A stretch of 21,737 nucleotides of DNA from DATMER01 sp036266195 (GTDB lineage Bacteria > Acidobacteriota > Thermoanaerobaculia > Multivoradales > UBA5704), in contig DATANP010000217.1 in the NCBI GenBank assembly GCA_036266195.1, forward strand, positions 1 through 21,737, read 5' to 3'. Positions 1 through 6,870 of the stretch are shown here, piece by piece. How positions within the stretch are numbered: the stretch's first letter is position 1; the number at the start of each line of letters is the position of its first letter. The position numbers and the translations under genes are program-made. Under the pieces are notes generated by a model, which did no database searches, had not been told where the DNA came from, and saw nothing but the letters and a program-made list of their open reading frames with translations.

Positions 1-19
1 AAGGCGCTTTCCGGTGTTC

Positions 20-229
20 GCCGGGAGTGTCCCGGGCAATTCCGGGAGCCTCCCCGGCCAGCCCGGGAGGCTCCCCGCCGTGGCCGGAAGGGTTCCCGGC
101 GCAGCCGGGAAGGTCCCCGGTGCGGCCGGAAGGGTCCCCAGCGCAGCCGGGAAGGTCCCCGGCGCGACCGGAAGGGTCACCGGCGCGGCCGGAAGGGTCA
201 CCGCAATGGCCGGGAGGGTCCCGGGAGCT
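20..229. repeat. Tandem array of ten 21-bp units
   Basis: Ten consecutive units, each exactly 21 bp, start at 20, 41, 62, 83, 104, 125, 146, 167, 188 and 209; a decayed copy follows at 230-250. The inner units follow the pattern gccggRaRGgtccccggcgcg. No unit has an insertion or deletion. On the plus strand one open frame (14-313) reads a heptad A-G-R/K-V-P-G-A; on the minus strand another open frame reads A-P-G-T-L-P-A. Neither has a convincing start or ribosome site, so coding status is undecided. The length, a multiple of three and also about two helical turns, would suit either a repetitive protein or a non-coding array. The array lies just 3' of the secreted-protein gene ending at 243. 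Confidence 0.85.
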
Positions 230-242
230 TCGGGAACCCTGC

Positions 243-1403
243 TCAGCGGCCCGAATTCTTCGGCTTCGTCGGGATCATCGGCCGGGGCGCGTTCCTGCCT
301 CCGCCCTCGGTGAAATAGACGGTCAGCACGGCCCGGCGCTCGCGGTCCCCCCGGTTCTCGAAGGCCGTGGCCACGGTGGTCGTGCCGGCCCCGTCCCTCC
401 TGAGCACCGGGTCCAGGGGCCAGCGGCCTCCGGCCGGACAGTCCTTGCCGGCGAGGCAGTCCGACGCCTGGCCGCCGGACTCGACCTCATAGCGGTAGCC
501 CACGAACCGGGCGTTCTTCGGCAGGTCGATCTTCACCAGATGACAGCCGTCGCCCATCGCAGAGGTGTCGAGCCGGGTCAGGCTGTCGCGCAGACCGTCG
601 CCACAGCCGGCGGCCGACGGGGCGGCCACGATCTCCATGGACAGCGAGGACTCGCCCGGGCGGCACTCCACGCAGGTGCGGTCCTGGAACGAGCGCTTGA
701 GCACCGGGGCGCCCGGGCTCGGCGGGCTCGGAGCGGGCGCCGCGGCAGGCGGAGGCGGTACCGGCTGCGCGGGGCGCTCCACGGGCGGCGCCTGGACCGG
801 CGGCGTGACGGGCGCCGCGGGAGGCTGGGATGGCAGGCTCGGCTGCGAACGGTCCGGAGGCGCAACCGGTTGAGCCGGAGCCGGACGCTCGGGCTGGGGC
901 CTCGGCGTGATCTCGGAGGGACGCCGGATCGGCTCGGCCTGGGAGATCGGGACGGACTGCGGCGGCGGAGTCTGTTCCGCCACCTGCGGCGGCGGCGCGG
1001 CGCCACCCTTGGCGCGGGCCAGCTTGACCTCCATCATGGAGACGGCGCCCGGCACGTTGTGCTGGACCGCGTCGATGACCTCCGGTTTGCCGTCGCGGCG
1101 CACCAGGACCTCGGCGCGGTAGGTCATGGCGCCTTCGCGGCTCACCTCGACCCGCCAGCGACCCTCGGCCAGCGAGCCGACCACGGCGCGTCCGCGGCTG
1201 TCGAGCTTGACCGGGACCGGGCCGGCGGGCGGCTCCATGTCCAGGAACTCGAGCCGCACCTCGCCCCCGGCGGCCGGTTTTCCCTTGTCCTCGGCCCGGA
1301 CCTCGATCGCCGCCGGACCGCGCCAGAGCTGCGCCTGCGCCGCCGAGGCCAGCGCCAGGAGCAGGAGAACGAGCACCACAGCCCTTCCCTTCGAAGCACC
1401 CAT
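243..1403 (-). CDS. Secreted protein with proline-rich linker and six-cysteine C-terminal domain
   Basis: I do not recognise a named family. The 386-residue product starts with a clear signal peptide (hydrophobic stretch 9-20, likely cleavage after AQA at residue 24). Residues 28-130 look beta-rich. Residues 135-235 are a Pro/Ala/Gln-rich linker. The C-terminal region (238-370) has six cysteines at 244, 247, 267, 287, 316 and 322, the first two as CVEC, which could form three disulfides in an oxidising compartment. The start is the ATG at 1403, with AAAGGA eight bases upstream. The frame stays open far upstream, but that part is antisense to the helicase and lacks a signal peptide at its start. 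The gene is divergent from the helicase. A cell-envelope or extracellular role is inferred; no catalytic motif is visible. Confidence 0.8.
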   Translation of the reverse strand: MGASKGRAVVLVLLLLALASAAQAQLWRGPAAIEVRAEDKGKPAAGGEVRLEFLDMEPPAGPVPVKLDSRGRAVVGSLAEGRWRVEVSREGAMTYRAEVLVRRDGKPEVIDAVQHNVPGAVSMMEVKLARAKGGAAPPPQVAEQTPPPQSVPISQAEPIRRPSEITPRPQPERPAPAQPVAPPDRSQPSLPSQPPAAPVTPPVQAPPVERPAQPVPPPPAAAPAPSPPSPGAPVLKRSFQDRTCVECRPGESSLSMEIVAAPSAAGCGDGLRDSLTRLDTSAMGDGCHLVKIDLPKNARFVGYRYEVESGGQASDCLAGKDCPAGGRWPLDPVLRRDGAGTTTVATAFENRGDRERRAVLTVYFTEGGGRNAPRPMIPTKPKNSGR

Positions 1404-1417
1404 CGAACCCGTCCTTT

Positions 1418-1439
1418 CCACGGGCCCTCCGGCCCGCGG
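1418..1439 (-). other. Hairpin in the predicted 5' leader of the secreted-protein gene
   Basis: Arms cgggcc (1421-1426) and ggcccg (1431-1436) are perfect inverted copies around a 4-base loop. Two more G:C pairs follow beyond one mismatch. With a start near 1438 the hairpin would sit at the very 5' end of the mRNA, before the ribosome site. It could stabilise the transcript or be a regulatory stem; this is inference from the sequence alone. Confidence 0.35.
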
Positions 1440-1444
1440 CACCC

Positions 1445-1450
1445 ATTCTA
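1445..1450 (-). promoter_or_regulatory. Probable -10 element (TAGAAT) of the secreted-protein gene
   Basis: Read on the minus strand, TAGAAT lies 41 bases upstream of the ATG at 1403. It predicts a transcript start near 1438 and a leader of about 35 nt that contains the AAAGGA ribosome site. No good -35 hexamer is seen 16-18 bases further upstream. The same hexamer is used ahead of hutU. Confidence 0.4.
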
Positions 1451-1497
1451 GGACCGATTCGCCTCCATGGCTCGGCGGAACGCAAGCGGAATGCGCC

Positions 1498-1526
1498 TTG
1501 ACGACTGAGCGTTGGACCCATAGGAT
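1498..1526 (+). promoter_or_regulatory. Probable housekeeping-type promoter of the RHH-helicase gene
   Basis: TTGACG (1498-1503) and TAGGAT (1521-1526) are separated by exactly 17 bases, a sigma-70-like arrangement. The predicted transcript start, near 1533, lies downstream of the in-frame ATG at 1525. That ATG therefore could not be used, and the ATG at 1558 is left as the first start. It is the only promoter in the window with a recognisable -35. Confidence 0.5.
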
Positions 1527-1557
1527 GAGCAACTTGGACAAACCGACCCACCATCCA

Positions 1558-3114
1558 ATGACAAATCTGACCATCCGCAACATCCCGCCCGACGTCCTCA
1601 CCGCCATCGAAGAAGAGAAGAACCGCTCCGGAAGCTCCATGAATCGGACGCTGGTCGAGCTGCTGCGCCGCGGCCTCGGCATGCCCGAACCGAAACCGGT
1701 GGCCCCGGCGCCTCCACCGCCGCCACCCGCTCCCAAGCCGGTGCCTGTCGCTCCGGTGGCGGCCAAGCCTCCGGCGCCTGTCGCGGCCAAGCCGGCTCCG
1801 GCGCCAGCTCCTCCGCCGCCTCCGCCTCCTGCTCCGGCCCCGGCCGTCCGTGCGAAGAGGCGCTCCGACGACGAGCTTTCGAAGGAGGCTCTCATCCCGG
1901 TGGCGATCCCGCAGCACCCGGTGCGGACCATCGACAAGCCGTTCAAGTCGCTCGGCCTGAGCGAGCCCATCCTGCGGGTGGTGAAGCGGCTCGGGTTCGA
2001 GCACCCGACGCCGATCCAGGCCGACGTGATCCCCGTGGCCCTGACCGGCCGCGACCTGATCGGCCTCGCCGAGACCGGCTCGGGCAAGACCGCGGCCTTC
2101 TGCCTGCCGCTCGCCGAGCGGCTCACCCACGGCGAAGGGGTGCGTGGTCTGATCATCTCGCCCACCCGCGAGATCGCGCTCCAGACCGAGGCGTTCCTCA
2201 ACCTCTTCGGCCAGGACCATCAGCTCGACACAGTCTGCCTGATCGGCGGGGTCAAGATGGGCCCGCAGGTCCGCGGCCTCGGCCGCAGGCCGGACATCGT
2301 GGTCGCCACCCCGGGCCGGCTCCTCGATCACGTGGAGCGCGGCACGCTGCGGCTCGACCGCGTCTCGGAGCTGGTCATCGACGAGGCCGACCACATGCTC
2401 GACATGGGGTTCATGCCCCAGGTCCAGCGCATCCTCGACGAGCTCCCGGCGAAGCGGCACACGATGATGTTCTCGGCCACCATGCCGCCGCCCATCGAGC
2501 GGCTCGCCGAGCGCTTCCTCAAGGACCCGGTGCGGATCAACATCCTGCCCGAGGGCGGCGCGGCCGAGGGGATCGACCATCGCGTCTACCTGGTCGACGA
2601 GGACAGCAAGAAGGCCTGTCTTCTGGCGCTCCTTCGCCAGGAGCTGGGCAGCACGCTGGTGTTCATCCGCCGCAAGACGGACGCCGAGTGGCTCTGCCGC
2701 GTGCTGGAGAACGAAGGCCATCCGGTGGAGCGCATCCACTCGGATCTCTCGCAGGGGCAGAGGGTCGAGGCCCTGCGCGGCTTCCGCGAGGGCGAGCACC
2801 GCATCCTGGTGGCCACGGACATCGCGGCCCGCGGCATCGACATCCCGAAGATCGGCCACATCATCAACTTCGAGCTGCCCGACACGGTCGAGGACTACAT
2901 CCACCGCGCCGGCCGCACCGCCCGCGGCACCGCCCAGGGCATCGTCTCCTCCATTGCCACGTGGCAGGACAAGCCCACGATCAAGGAGATCGAGGAGGTT
3001 CTCGGCGAGGAGATCCCCCGCTGCTCGGTGCCCGGCGTCGAGGCCTACGTGGAGATGAAGCCGCGCGTCTCCCTGGGCGGCCGGCGGCGGACGATGAAGG
3101 TCAAGAGGCGGTAA
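1558..3114 (+). CDS. DEAD-box RNA helicase with N-terminal ribbon-helix-helix domain
   Basis: ATP-dependent RNA-unwinding enzyme of the DEAD-box (superfamily 2) type, 518 residues. Helicase motifs are in order: Q motif 129-154, Walker A AETGSGKT 171-178, PTRE 202-205, TPGR 251-254, DEAD 275-278, SAT 306-308, motif V with DIAARGID 421-428 and HRAGRTAR 449-456. A 55-residue Pro/Ala linker (43-97) joins this core to an unusual N-terminus. Residues 1-42 read as a ribbon-helix-helix fold: strand NLTIRNIP, helix 11-25 and helix 27-40, as in FitA/VapB-type antitoxin DNA-binding domains. I chose ATG 1558 because it begins exactly at the RHH strand and lies 3' of the predicted promoter. ATG 1525 is the alternative, adding 11 residues. 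The first internal methionines inside the helicase core lie beyond the Walker A motif, so the fusion is needed for a complete enzyme. There is no visible Shine-Dalgarno sequence. Helicase identity is firm; the RHH call is strong by pattern. Confidence 0.93.
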   Translation: MTNLTIRNIPPDVLTAIEEEKNRSGSSMNRTLVELLRRGLGMPEPKPVAPAPPPPPPAPKPVPVAPVAAKPPAPVAAKPAPAPAPPPPPPPAPAPAVRAKRRSDDELSKEALIPVAIPQHPVRTIDKPFKSLGLSEPILRVVKRLGFEHPTPIQADVIPVALTGRDLIGLAETGSGKTAAFCLPLAERLTHGEGVRGLIISPTREIALQTEAFLNLFGQDHQLDTVCLIGGVKMGPQVRGLGRRPDIVVATPGRLLDHVERGTLRLDRVSELVIDEADHMLDMGFMPQVQRILDELPAKRHTMMFSATMPPPIERLAERFLKDPVRINILPEGGAAEGIDHRVYLVDEDSKKACLLALLRQELGSTLVFIRRKTDAEWLCRVLENEGHPVERIHSDLSQGQRVEALRGFREGEHRILVATDIAARGIDIPKIGHIINFELPDTVEDYIHRAGRTARGTAQGIVSSIATWQDKPTIKEIEEVLGEEIPRCSVPGVEAYVEMKPRVSLGGRRRTMKVKRR

Positions 3115-3139
3115 AAAGGCAGAAACCCGCCTCGCGACA

Positions 3140-3148
3140 TGCTACACT
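3140..3148 (+). promoter_or_regulatory. Extended -10 element (TGCTACACT) seven bases before a GTG start
   Basis: TG-C-TACACT ends seven bases before the GTG at 3156, so transcription would begin at or next to the start codon. There is no Shine-Dalgarno sequence in the gap. This suggests a leaderless mRNA. The element lies in the 41-bp gap after the helicase stop codon, so readthrough from the helicase is also possible. Confidence 0.45.
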
Positions 3149-3155
3149 GACTGCC

Positions 3156-3974
3156 GTGGAGCCGAGGCCAGGAACGATCCTGCGGACCATTCTCGCTGCG
3201 TCCGTCCTCCTTCTGTTGACCGGAGCCGTGCCGTCCGAGGACGAGGCCACTCTCCGAGCCGGGCAGGCGCTGGAGAAGGCCGGCCGGCTGGAGGACGCCG
3301 AGGCCGAGTACCGCAAGGCGCTGGAGAGCAAGGCTCCGGCGGTGCGGGCCGAGGCGCTCGCGTCTTATGACCGGATGGTCCAGGCCCGGGAGAAGAGTTG
3401 GTGGGAGGAGAGGGTCTCGGACCTAGCAGACCTGGTCGGGGATGCCCTGCCCTGGATCGCCACGCTCGCCGTCGCCTGCCTGCTCTATCCGGCCGTCCTG
3501 CTCGGGCGGCGGGTGGGATGGCTCGGGCGCGGGCGCCTGGAGGTCCGGGACTGGTCGACTACGAGCGACGCTTGGCCGAGCGAACACTTCCGGGAGATTG
3601 TTACCGCCATGATTCACCGCATGAGGCCTCGGCCGGGCTCGAGCTTCTTGTCGATTGAGTCGCCGAGCAGGCCTCCGATCCTGATCCGCGATCCAGGCGC
3701 TGGACCCGTGACCGAGATCATCCCGGAGAGCGCCGGCAAGTGGTTTGACTGGCTGGCCCGCCTCGTGCGCCGGCCCGAGTTCTCGGTCGGCGGCTCCCTG
3801 CAGGTCCTCGACAGTGTGAGCCATGTCATCGTCCATCTGGAGCGCTTCGGCAGGCCGGTCGAGGTGTGGGAGGATACCTGCCCCGAATCCGACTCCCGGG
3901 ACAGGGTCAAGGATTTCGTTTACATGGCGCTGGTCGCCGTCAAGCAAGGAAGGGGGCGTCCCCATGCACGCTGA
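3156..3974 (+). CDS. Membrane protein with TPR-like segment, function unknown
   Basis: Not recognised as a named family. The 272-residue product has an N-terminal hydrophobic segment (about residues 8-24, signal or anchor). A TPR-like helical pair (about 28-75) with the pattern AGQALEKAGRLEDAEAEYRK follows. A second membrane span lies at about 92-112. The remaining roughly 160 residues look soluble, mixed alpha/beta, with an internal segment rich in beta strands (about 208-230). The start is GTG 3156, the only plausible start between the helicase stop and the hydrophobic segment, and it matches the -10 spacing. The gene overlaps the next TPR gene by 11 bp, so the two are probably co-translated and act together. 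A membrane-tethered scaffold or sensor is inferred; no enzyme motif is visible. Confidence 0.75.
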   Translation: MEPRPGTILRTILAASVLLLLTGAVPSEDEATLRAGQALEKAGRLEDAEAEYRKALESKAPAVRAEALASYDRMVQAREKSWWEERVSDLADLVGDALPWIATLAVACLLYPAVLLGRRVGWLGRGRLEVRDWSTTSDAWPSEHFREIVTAMIHRMRPRPGSSFLSIESPSRPPILIRDPGAGPVTEIIPESAGKWFDWLARLVRRPEFSVGGSLQVLDSVSHVIVHLERFGRPVEVWEDTCPESDSRDRVKDFVYMALVAVKQGRGRPHAR

Positions 3975-4971
3975 AACGATGAGCCGCGCGGCTTTCGAGT
4001 TGGTCTCCGAGGCCATTGGTGAGATCGATCTGTATCGGCAGTCACGTGACCGCAACCACCTGCTCGTGGCCCGGTCGAAGCTCGACGACGCTCTGCAGAA
4101 GGATCGGCGCTATGTGAATGCGGTCTTCTACTCCGGTGTGGTCAACGACCTGATCGGCCACATCAGCGATGCCATCCTCAGCTTCCGGGCCATCCTGGCC
4201 GAGGGCGTGGAAGGCGCACCGATCGTCCTGGAGCAGGTGCGGTACAACCTGGCGGTCTCTCTGTATCACCGCTACAGCCGCAAGTATCTGGAGGAGGCGG
4301 AGGTCGAATTCCTCGCAGTTCTGGAGACCACGGAGGACCCGCTTCTGCGCTGCCTGGCCCGTGCCGGCCTCGCCCAGACCTATGCTATGTGGGAGATCCC
4401 GCCCGACCCCGACGCACGCGATGCGCGCGAGGACCGGTTGCTGGAGGATCTGTTCCGAAAGTCGCGGGAGTTCTCTGATCTGACCCTCGCCCAGTTGGAG
4501 GACCTGGAGGAAATCCCCGAGGCGTTGCGGCGGCAGATCCGGGCAACGGCCTTCAATGCTCAAGGCATGGCCCTCATGTACTACACGGACTATCGAGGGG
4601 AGGATCGAAACGAACAGCTGCGCGAAGCGTTGACCCGGCTCCGCAAGGCCGATCAGCTGTTTCCACTGGATTGGGCGAATACCTGCGATCTGGGCTCTTG
4701 CCACATGCGCCTCGGCTACTGGGAGCACTCGGCTGCCGACTTTGAGGAATGCCGGAAACATCTCGGGCAGGTGGTCGAGGATCTTCGGCCGGAATACGGG
4801 TTCGCTCTCTATGAGATCGGCCGCTCCTATCGCATCCAGGGGCGCTTCCAGGAGGCGCTGGCCTATCTGGAGCGTGCCCGCGCCATCCCCAAGGCGGAGC
4901 GCGACGTCGGGGATACGCGCGTCAACCGGGAGATCCGGCTCGCGGAGAGCGCGAGCACGCTCTACCCCTGA
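3964..4971 (+). CDS. TPR-repeat protein
   Basis: A 335-residue protein with no signal peptide, so probably cytoplasmic. It is made of TPR-like helical pairs across most of its length. Clear ones are near residues 38-80, 90-125, 235-265 and 295-325, the last reading YEIGRSYRIQGRFQEALAYL. TPR proteins act as protein-binding scaffolds. The ATG at 3964 is chosen because a strong GGAAGGGGG ribosome site precedes it. The alternative upstream start lies deep inside the preceding gene. It overlaps that gene by 11 bp, suggesting a paired function with the membrane protein. Its 3' end overlaps the convergent methyltransferase-like gene by 10 bp (4962-4971). The binding partner is not evident. Confidence 0.85.
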   Translation: MHAETMSRAAFELVSEAIGEIDLYRQSRDRNHLLVARSKLDDALQKDRRYVNAVFYSGVVNDLIGHISDAILSFRAILAEGVEGAPIVLEQVRYNLAVSLYHRYSRKYLEEAEVEFLAVLETTEDPLLRCLARAGLAQTYAMWEIPPDPDARDAREDRLLEDLFRKSREFSDLTLAQLEDLEEIPEALRRQIRATAFNAQGMALMYYTDYRGEDRNEQLREALTRLRKADQLFPLDWANTCDLGSCHMRLGYWEHSAADFEECRKHLGQVVEDLRPEYGFALYEIGRSYRIQGRFQEALAYLERARAIPKAERDVGDTRVNREIRLAESASTLYP

Positions 4972-6056
4972 CGCCGTGTCCGCCGCGGCTTCCGGAAGAC
5001 GAAGACCGGCTCGTACTTGAAGCTGCAGCCACCTGTGTACTTCCGGAGGTAGGGCTTGTTCCCGAGGCGCAGGCGGAGGGCCGTGACGAGCCGGAGGTGG
5101 GGCGCGGCCAGCCGCCGGACCTCCCGCGTCAGCTCGTAGCCGTGGACGTCCGCCACGTTGATCAGCAGATGGCCGCCCGGGCTCAACACCCGCGCGCTCT
5201 CCGCGATCACGGTGCCCAGGAAGCGCTCCACCCACTCCTCGTATCGTGGATGGCGCAGGTAGCTCTGGGTCGGCTCCACGGAGTAGCGCTCCGCGTCGAA
5301 GTACGGCGGGCTGGAGAAGACCAGGGGAAAGGACGCGTCGGCGAGGCCGGGCAACACATCCTCGGCGCAGCGCGGCACGATGTCGGCACGGGCCTGGACG
5401 TCGGCGAGCCGGCCCAGGGTCTCGATCATGGCCTGCAGCCCGCGGACCTGGTCGGCGCAGGGATCGACGCCGACGTAGGCCCGGCGCAGCGGAGCGCAGC
5501 CGAGGAGACGGCCGCCGTATCCGGCCGAGAAATCGAGCACCGGATCGCCATCCCCCGACCAGGTCTCGTACAGGGCCTTGGCCGCCGTGGGCCGGAAGTT
5601 CGACACCCGCGCCGTGTGGCTGAAGGTCGTCAGCATCCGCCGCAGGTTGCTCGCGTTGACCGAGAAGCGTCCCGGCCAGACCTCCAGGCAGCGGCGGAGG
5701 ACGCGGCGCAGCACCTGGTCGTTCTCGAAACGCTCCAGAGGAGAGCGGGCACGGCGGACCGGCACGCCCCACATCTGCGGGTGGAAGCTGTTCGCTACCT
5801 CCAGGCCGGCCATGGACATCTGAATCTCCTCGCCCAGGAGGATGCGCTCCGGGGGCTTGCGCGCCACGTTTCGGTAGCCACGGACGATCTCCTCGTCGGT
5901 GAGCCGGTAGTGCGGGAAGCCTCGGCCGCGCCAGTAGAGGAAGCAGCGCTCCAGCACCTGCTCCCGCGTCTTGACGTCGAGCGGGGTCCAGGCCCGGCCG
6001 CGCAGGCCAAGGATGGCGCGCTCCAGCTCCAGGATCTCCTCGGCCGCAGGCGTCAT
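4962..6056 (-). CDS. DNA methyltransferase-like protein (SSPPYF motif)
   Basis: A 364-residue Rossmann-fold, SAM-dependent methyltransferase-like protein. The SAM-binding motif I is DFSAGYGGRLLG (175-186), followed by the acidic YVGVDP strand (194-199). The catalytic motif IV is SSPPYF (248-253), of the (D/N/S)PP(Y/F/W) type used by N6-adenine and N4-cytosine amino-methyltransferases. The N-terminal 160 residues are helical and end in SNFRPTAAKALYETW, where the FRP...A segment is a common SAM-pocket element of such enzymes. The family resembles methyltransferase-like genes I recall from phage genomes, but I could not search. There is no restriction endonuclease or specificity subunit next to it. 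Its ATG overlaps the TGA of the upstream PLP-enzyme gene (ATGA, 6053-6056), so the two are translationally coupled. Whether it methylates DNA, or uses the fold for another base modification, is open. Confidence 0.85.
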   Translation of the reverse strand: MTPAAEEILELERAILGLRGRAWTPLDVKTREQVLERCFLYWRGRGFPHYRLTDEEIVRGYRNVARKPPERILLGEEIQMSMAGLEVANSFHPQMWGVPVRRARSPLERFENDQVLRRVLRRCLEVWPGRFSVNASNLRRMLTTFSHTARVSNFRPTAAKALYETWSGDGDPVLDFSAGYGGRLLGCAPLRRAYVGVDPCADQVRGLQAMIETLGRLADVQARADIVPRCAEDVLPGLADASFPLVFSSPPYFDAERYSVEPTQSYLRHPRYEEWVERFLGTVIAESARVLSPGGHLLINVADVHGYELTREVRRLAAPHLRLVTALRLRLGNKPYLRKYTGGCSFKYEPVFVFRKPRRTRRQG

Positions 6057-6832
6057 GCCCCGATGTTCCAGAACAGGACCGGATCCGGCAGCTCCGGCAG
6101 GCGCTCCTCCAGGAGCCCCCAGGCCTTGAGGTCGTAGTGGGGATGGGTCGGAAACGGACACGGGATGTCCAGGGCCAGCGAGTACGGGACGGCCGCTGGA
6201 AGGATCTCCAGCTCGGCCGGCGGCGGTCCGGCATAGCGCCGCAGGCAGGCCTCGATTTTCGGCAGCGAGCGGCCGGAGGAGAGCGCCAGGATGCGCCGGG
6301 GCTGCGCGGGAAGACCGCGGAGAAGGCCGGCCAGTGTCACGCCCGAGCCGCAGCAGAGGACAAGCGTGCCGCCTTCGACCAGCTCCTGCGGCACGGTGGC
6401 GGCCTCCTCCTCCACCCCTTCGACCGCATCCAGGCACTCCAGGCCGAACGGGAGCATGACGCCGCCGCAGGCCGTCACGTGCTCGCGCGCCCGGGCGAAC
6501 GAAACCGTGATCCGGCCGGCCGGAGCCGGGAACACCTCGGCTCCCAGGTCCGCGGCGCGGCGGACAGGCTCCGGCGTCTCCGATCCCTTCGCATGCGGGT
6601 AGGAGACGATGCAGCGCAGACCCTCCCACTCGTGGACGGCCGCGGCCACGCCCTCGCCGAGCCGGGAGATCCGGGTGTCCCAGGTCCCGACCAGCCGAAA
6701 GCCCTCGCCGTGCAGCCGGCGCAGCAGCCGGCGCAGCCCTCGAAGCTTGCCAAGCGGAGGCGCCGGCGGGATGCCGTAGAGGTCCTCCCGCTTCACGTGG
6801 ACCCGCCGGCCGCGGACCTCGAAGCAGTCCAC
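6053..6832 (-). CDS. PLP-dependent enzyme, D-cysteine desulfhydrase / ACC deaminase-like
   Basis: A fold-type II (tryptophan-synthase-beta-like) PLP enzyme of 259 residues, shorter than the usual 320-340. Family features are VKREDL (13-18), the probable Schiff-base lysine K29 in PLGKLRGL, and a substrate loop ISRLGEGVAAA (55-65). The phosphate-binding loop is GSGVTLAGL (162-170), and the C-terminal end is VLFWNIGA where relatives have VLFxHTGG. Known members deaminate, desulfurate or rearrange small amino acids; the substrate here cannot be read. The GTG at 6832 is the nearest start. However, the in-frame upstream residues (LIQPLFRERTP) match the family N-terminus, where RTPV-like segments precede KREDL, so translation may begin at a CTG about 12 codons further up. 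It is coupled by ATGA to the methyltransferase-like gene and follows the kinase gene by 38 bp. Confidence 0.85.
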   Translation of the reverse strand: MDCFEVRGRRVHVKREDLYGIPPAPPLGKLRGLRRLLRRLHGEGFRLVGTWDTRISRLGEGVAAAVHEWEGLRCIVSYPHAKGSETPEPVRRAADLGAEVFPAPAGRITVSFARAREHVTACGGVMLPFGLECLDAVEGVEEEAATVPQELVEGGTLVLCCGSGVTLAGLLRGLPAQPRRILALSSGRSLPKIEACLRRYAGPPPAELEILPAAVPYSLALDIPCPFPTHPHYDLKAWGLLEERLPELPDPVLFWNIGA

Positions 6833-6870
6833 CGGCGTCCGTTCACGGAAGAGCGGCTGGATCAGCCCGC

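Noticed and set aside
20..229. CRISPR array
   Set aside because: Units are contiguous 21-mers without spacers, and no cas gene is present.
1558..1690. Separate antitoxin gene upstream of the helicase
   Set aside because: The frame is continuous with the helicase, with no stop codon or new start between, so a fusion is the simpler reading; no toxin gene is visible.
1404..2201. Upstream extension of the secreted-protein frame
   Set aside because: The extension lies antisense to the helicase, and the signal peptide and ribosome site sit at ATG 1403.
487..2904. Minus-strand open frame antisense to the helicase
   Set aside because: The opposite strand carries all helicase motifs in order; this frame has no recognisable domain.
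4962..6056. Restriction-modification system
   Set aside because: No endonuclease or specificity gene adjoins the methyltransferase-like gene, so I do not call a classical system.
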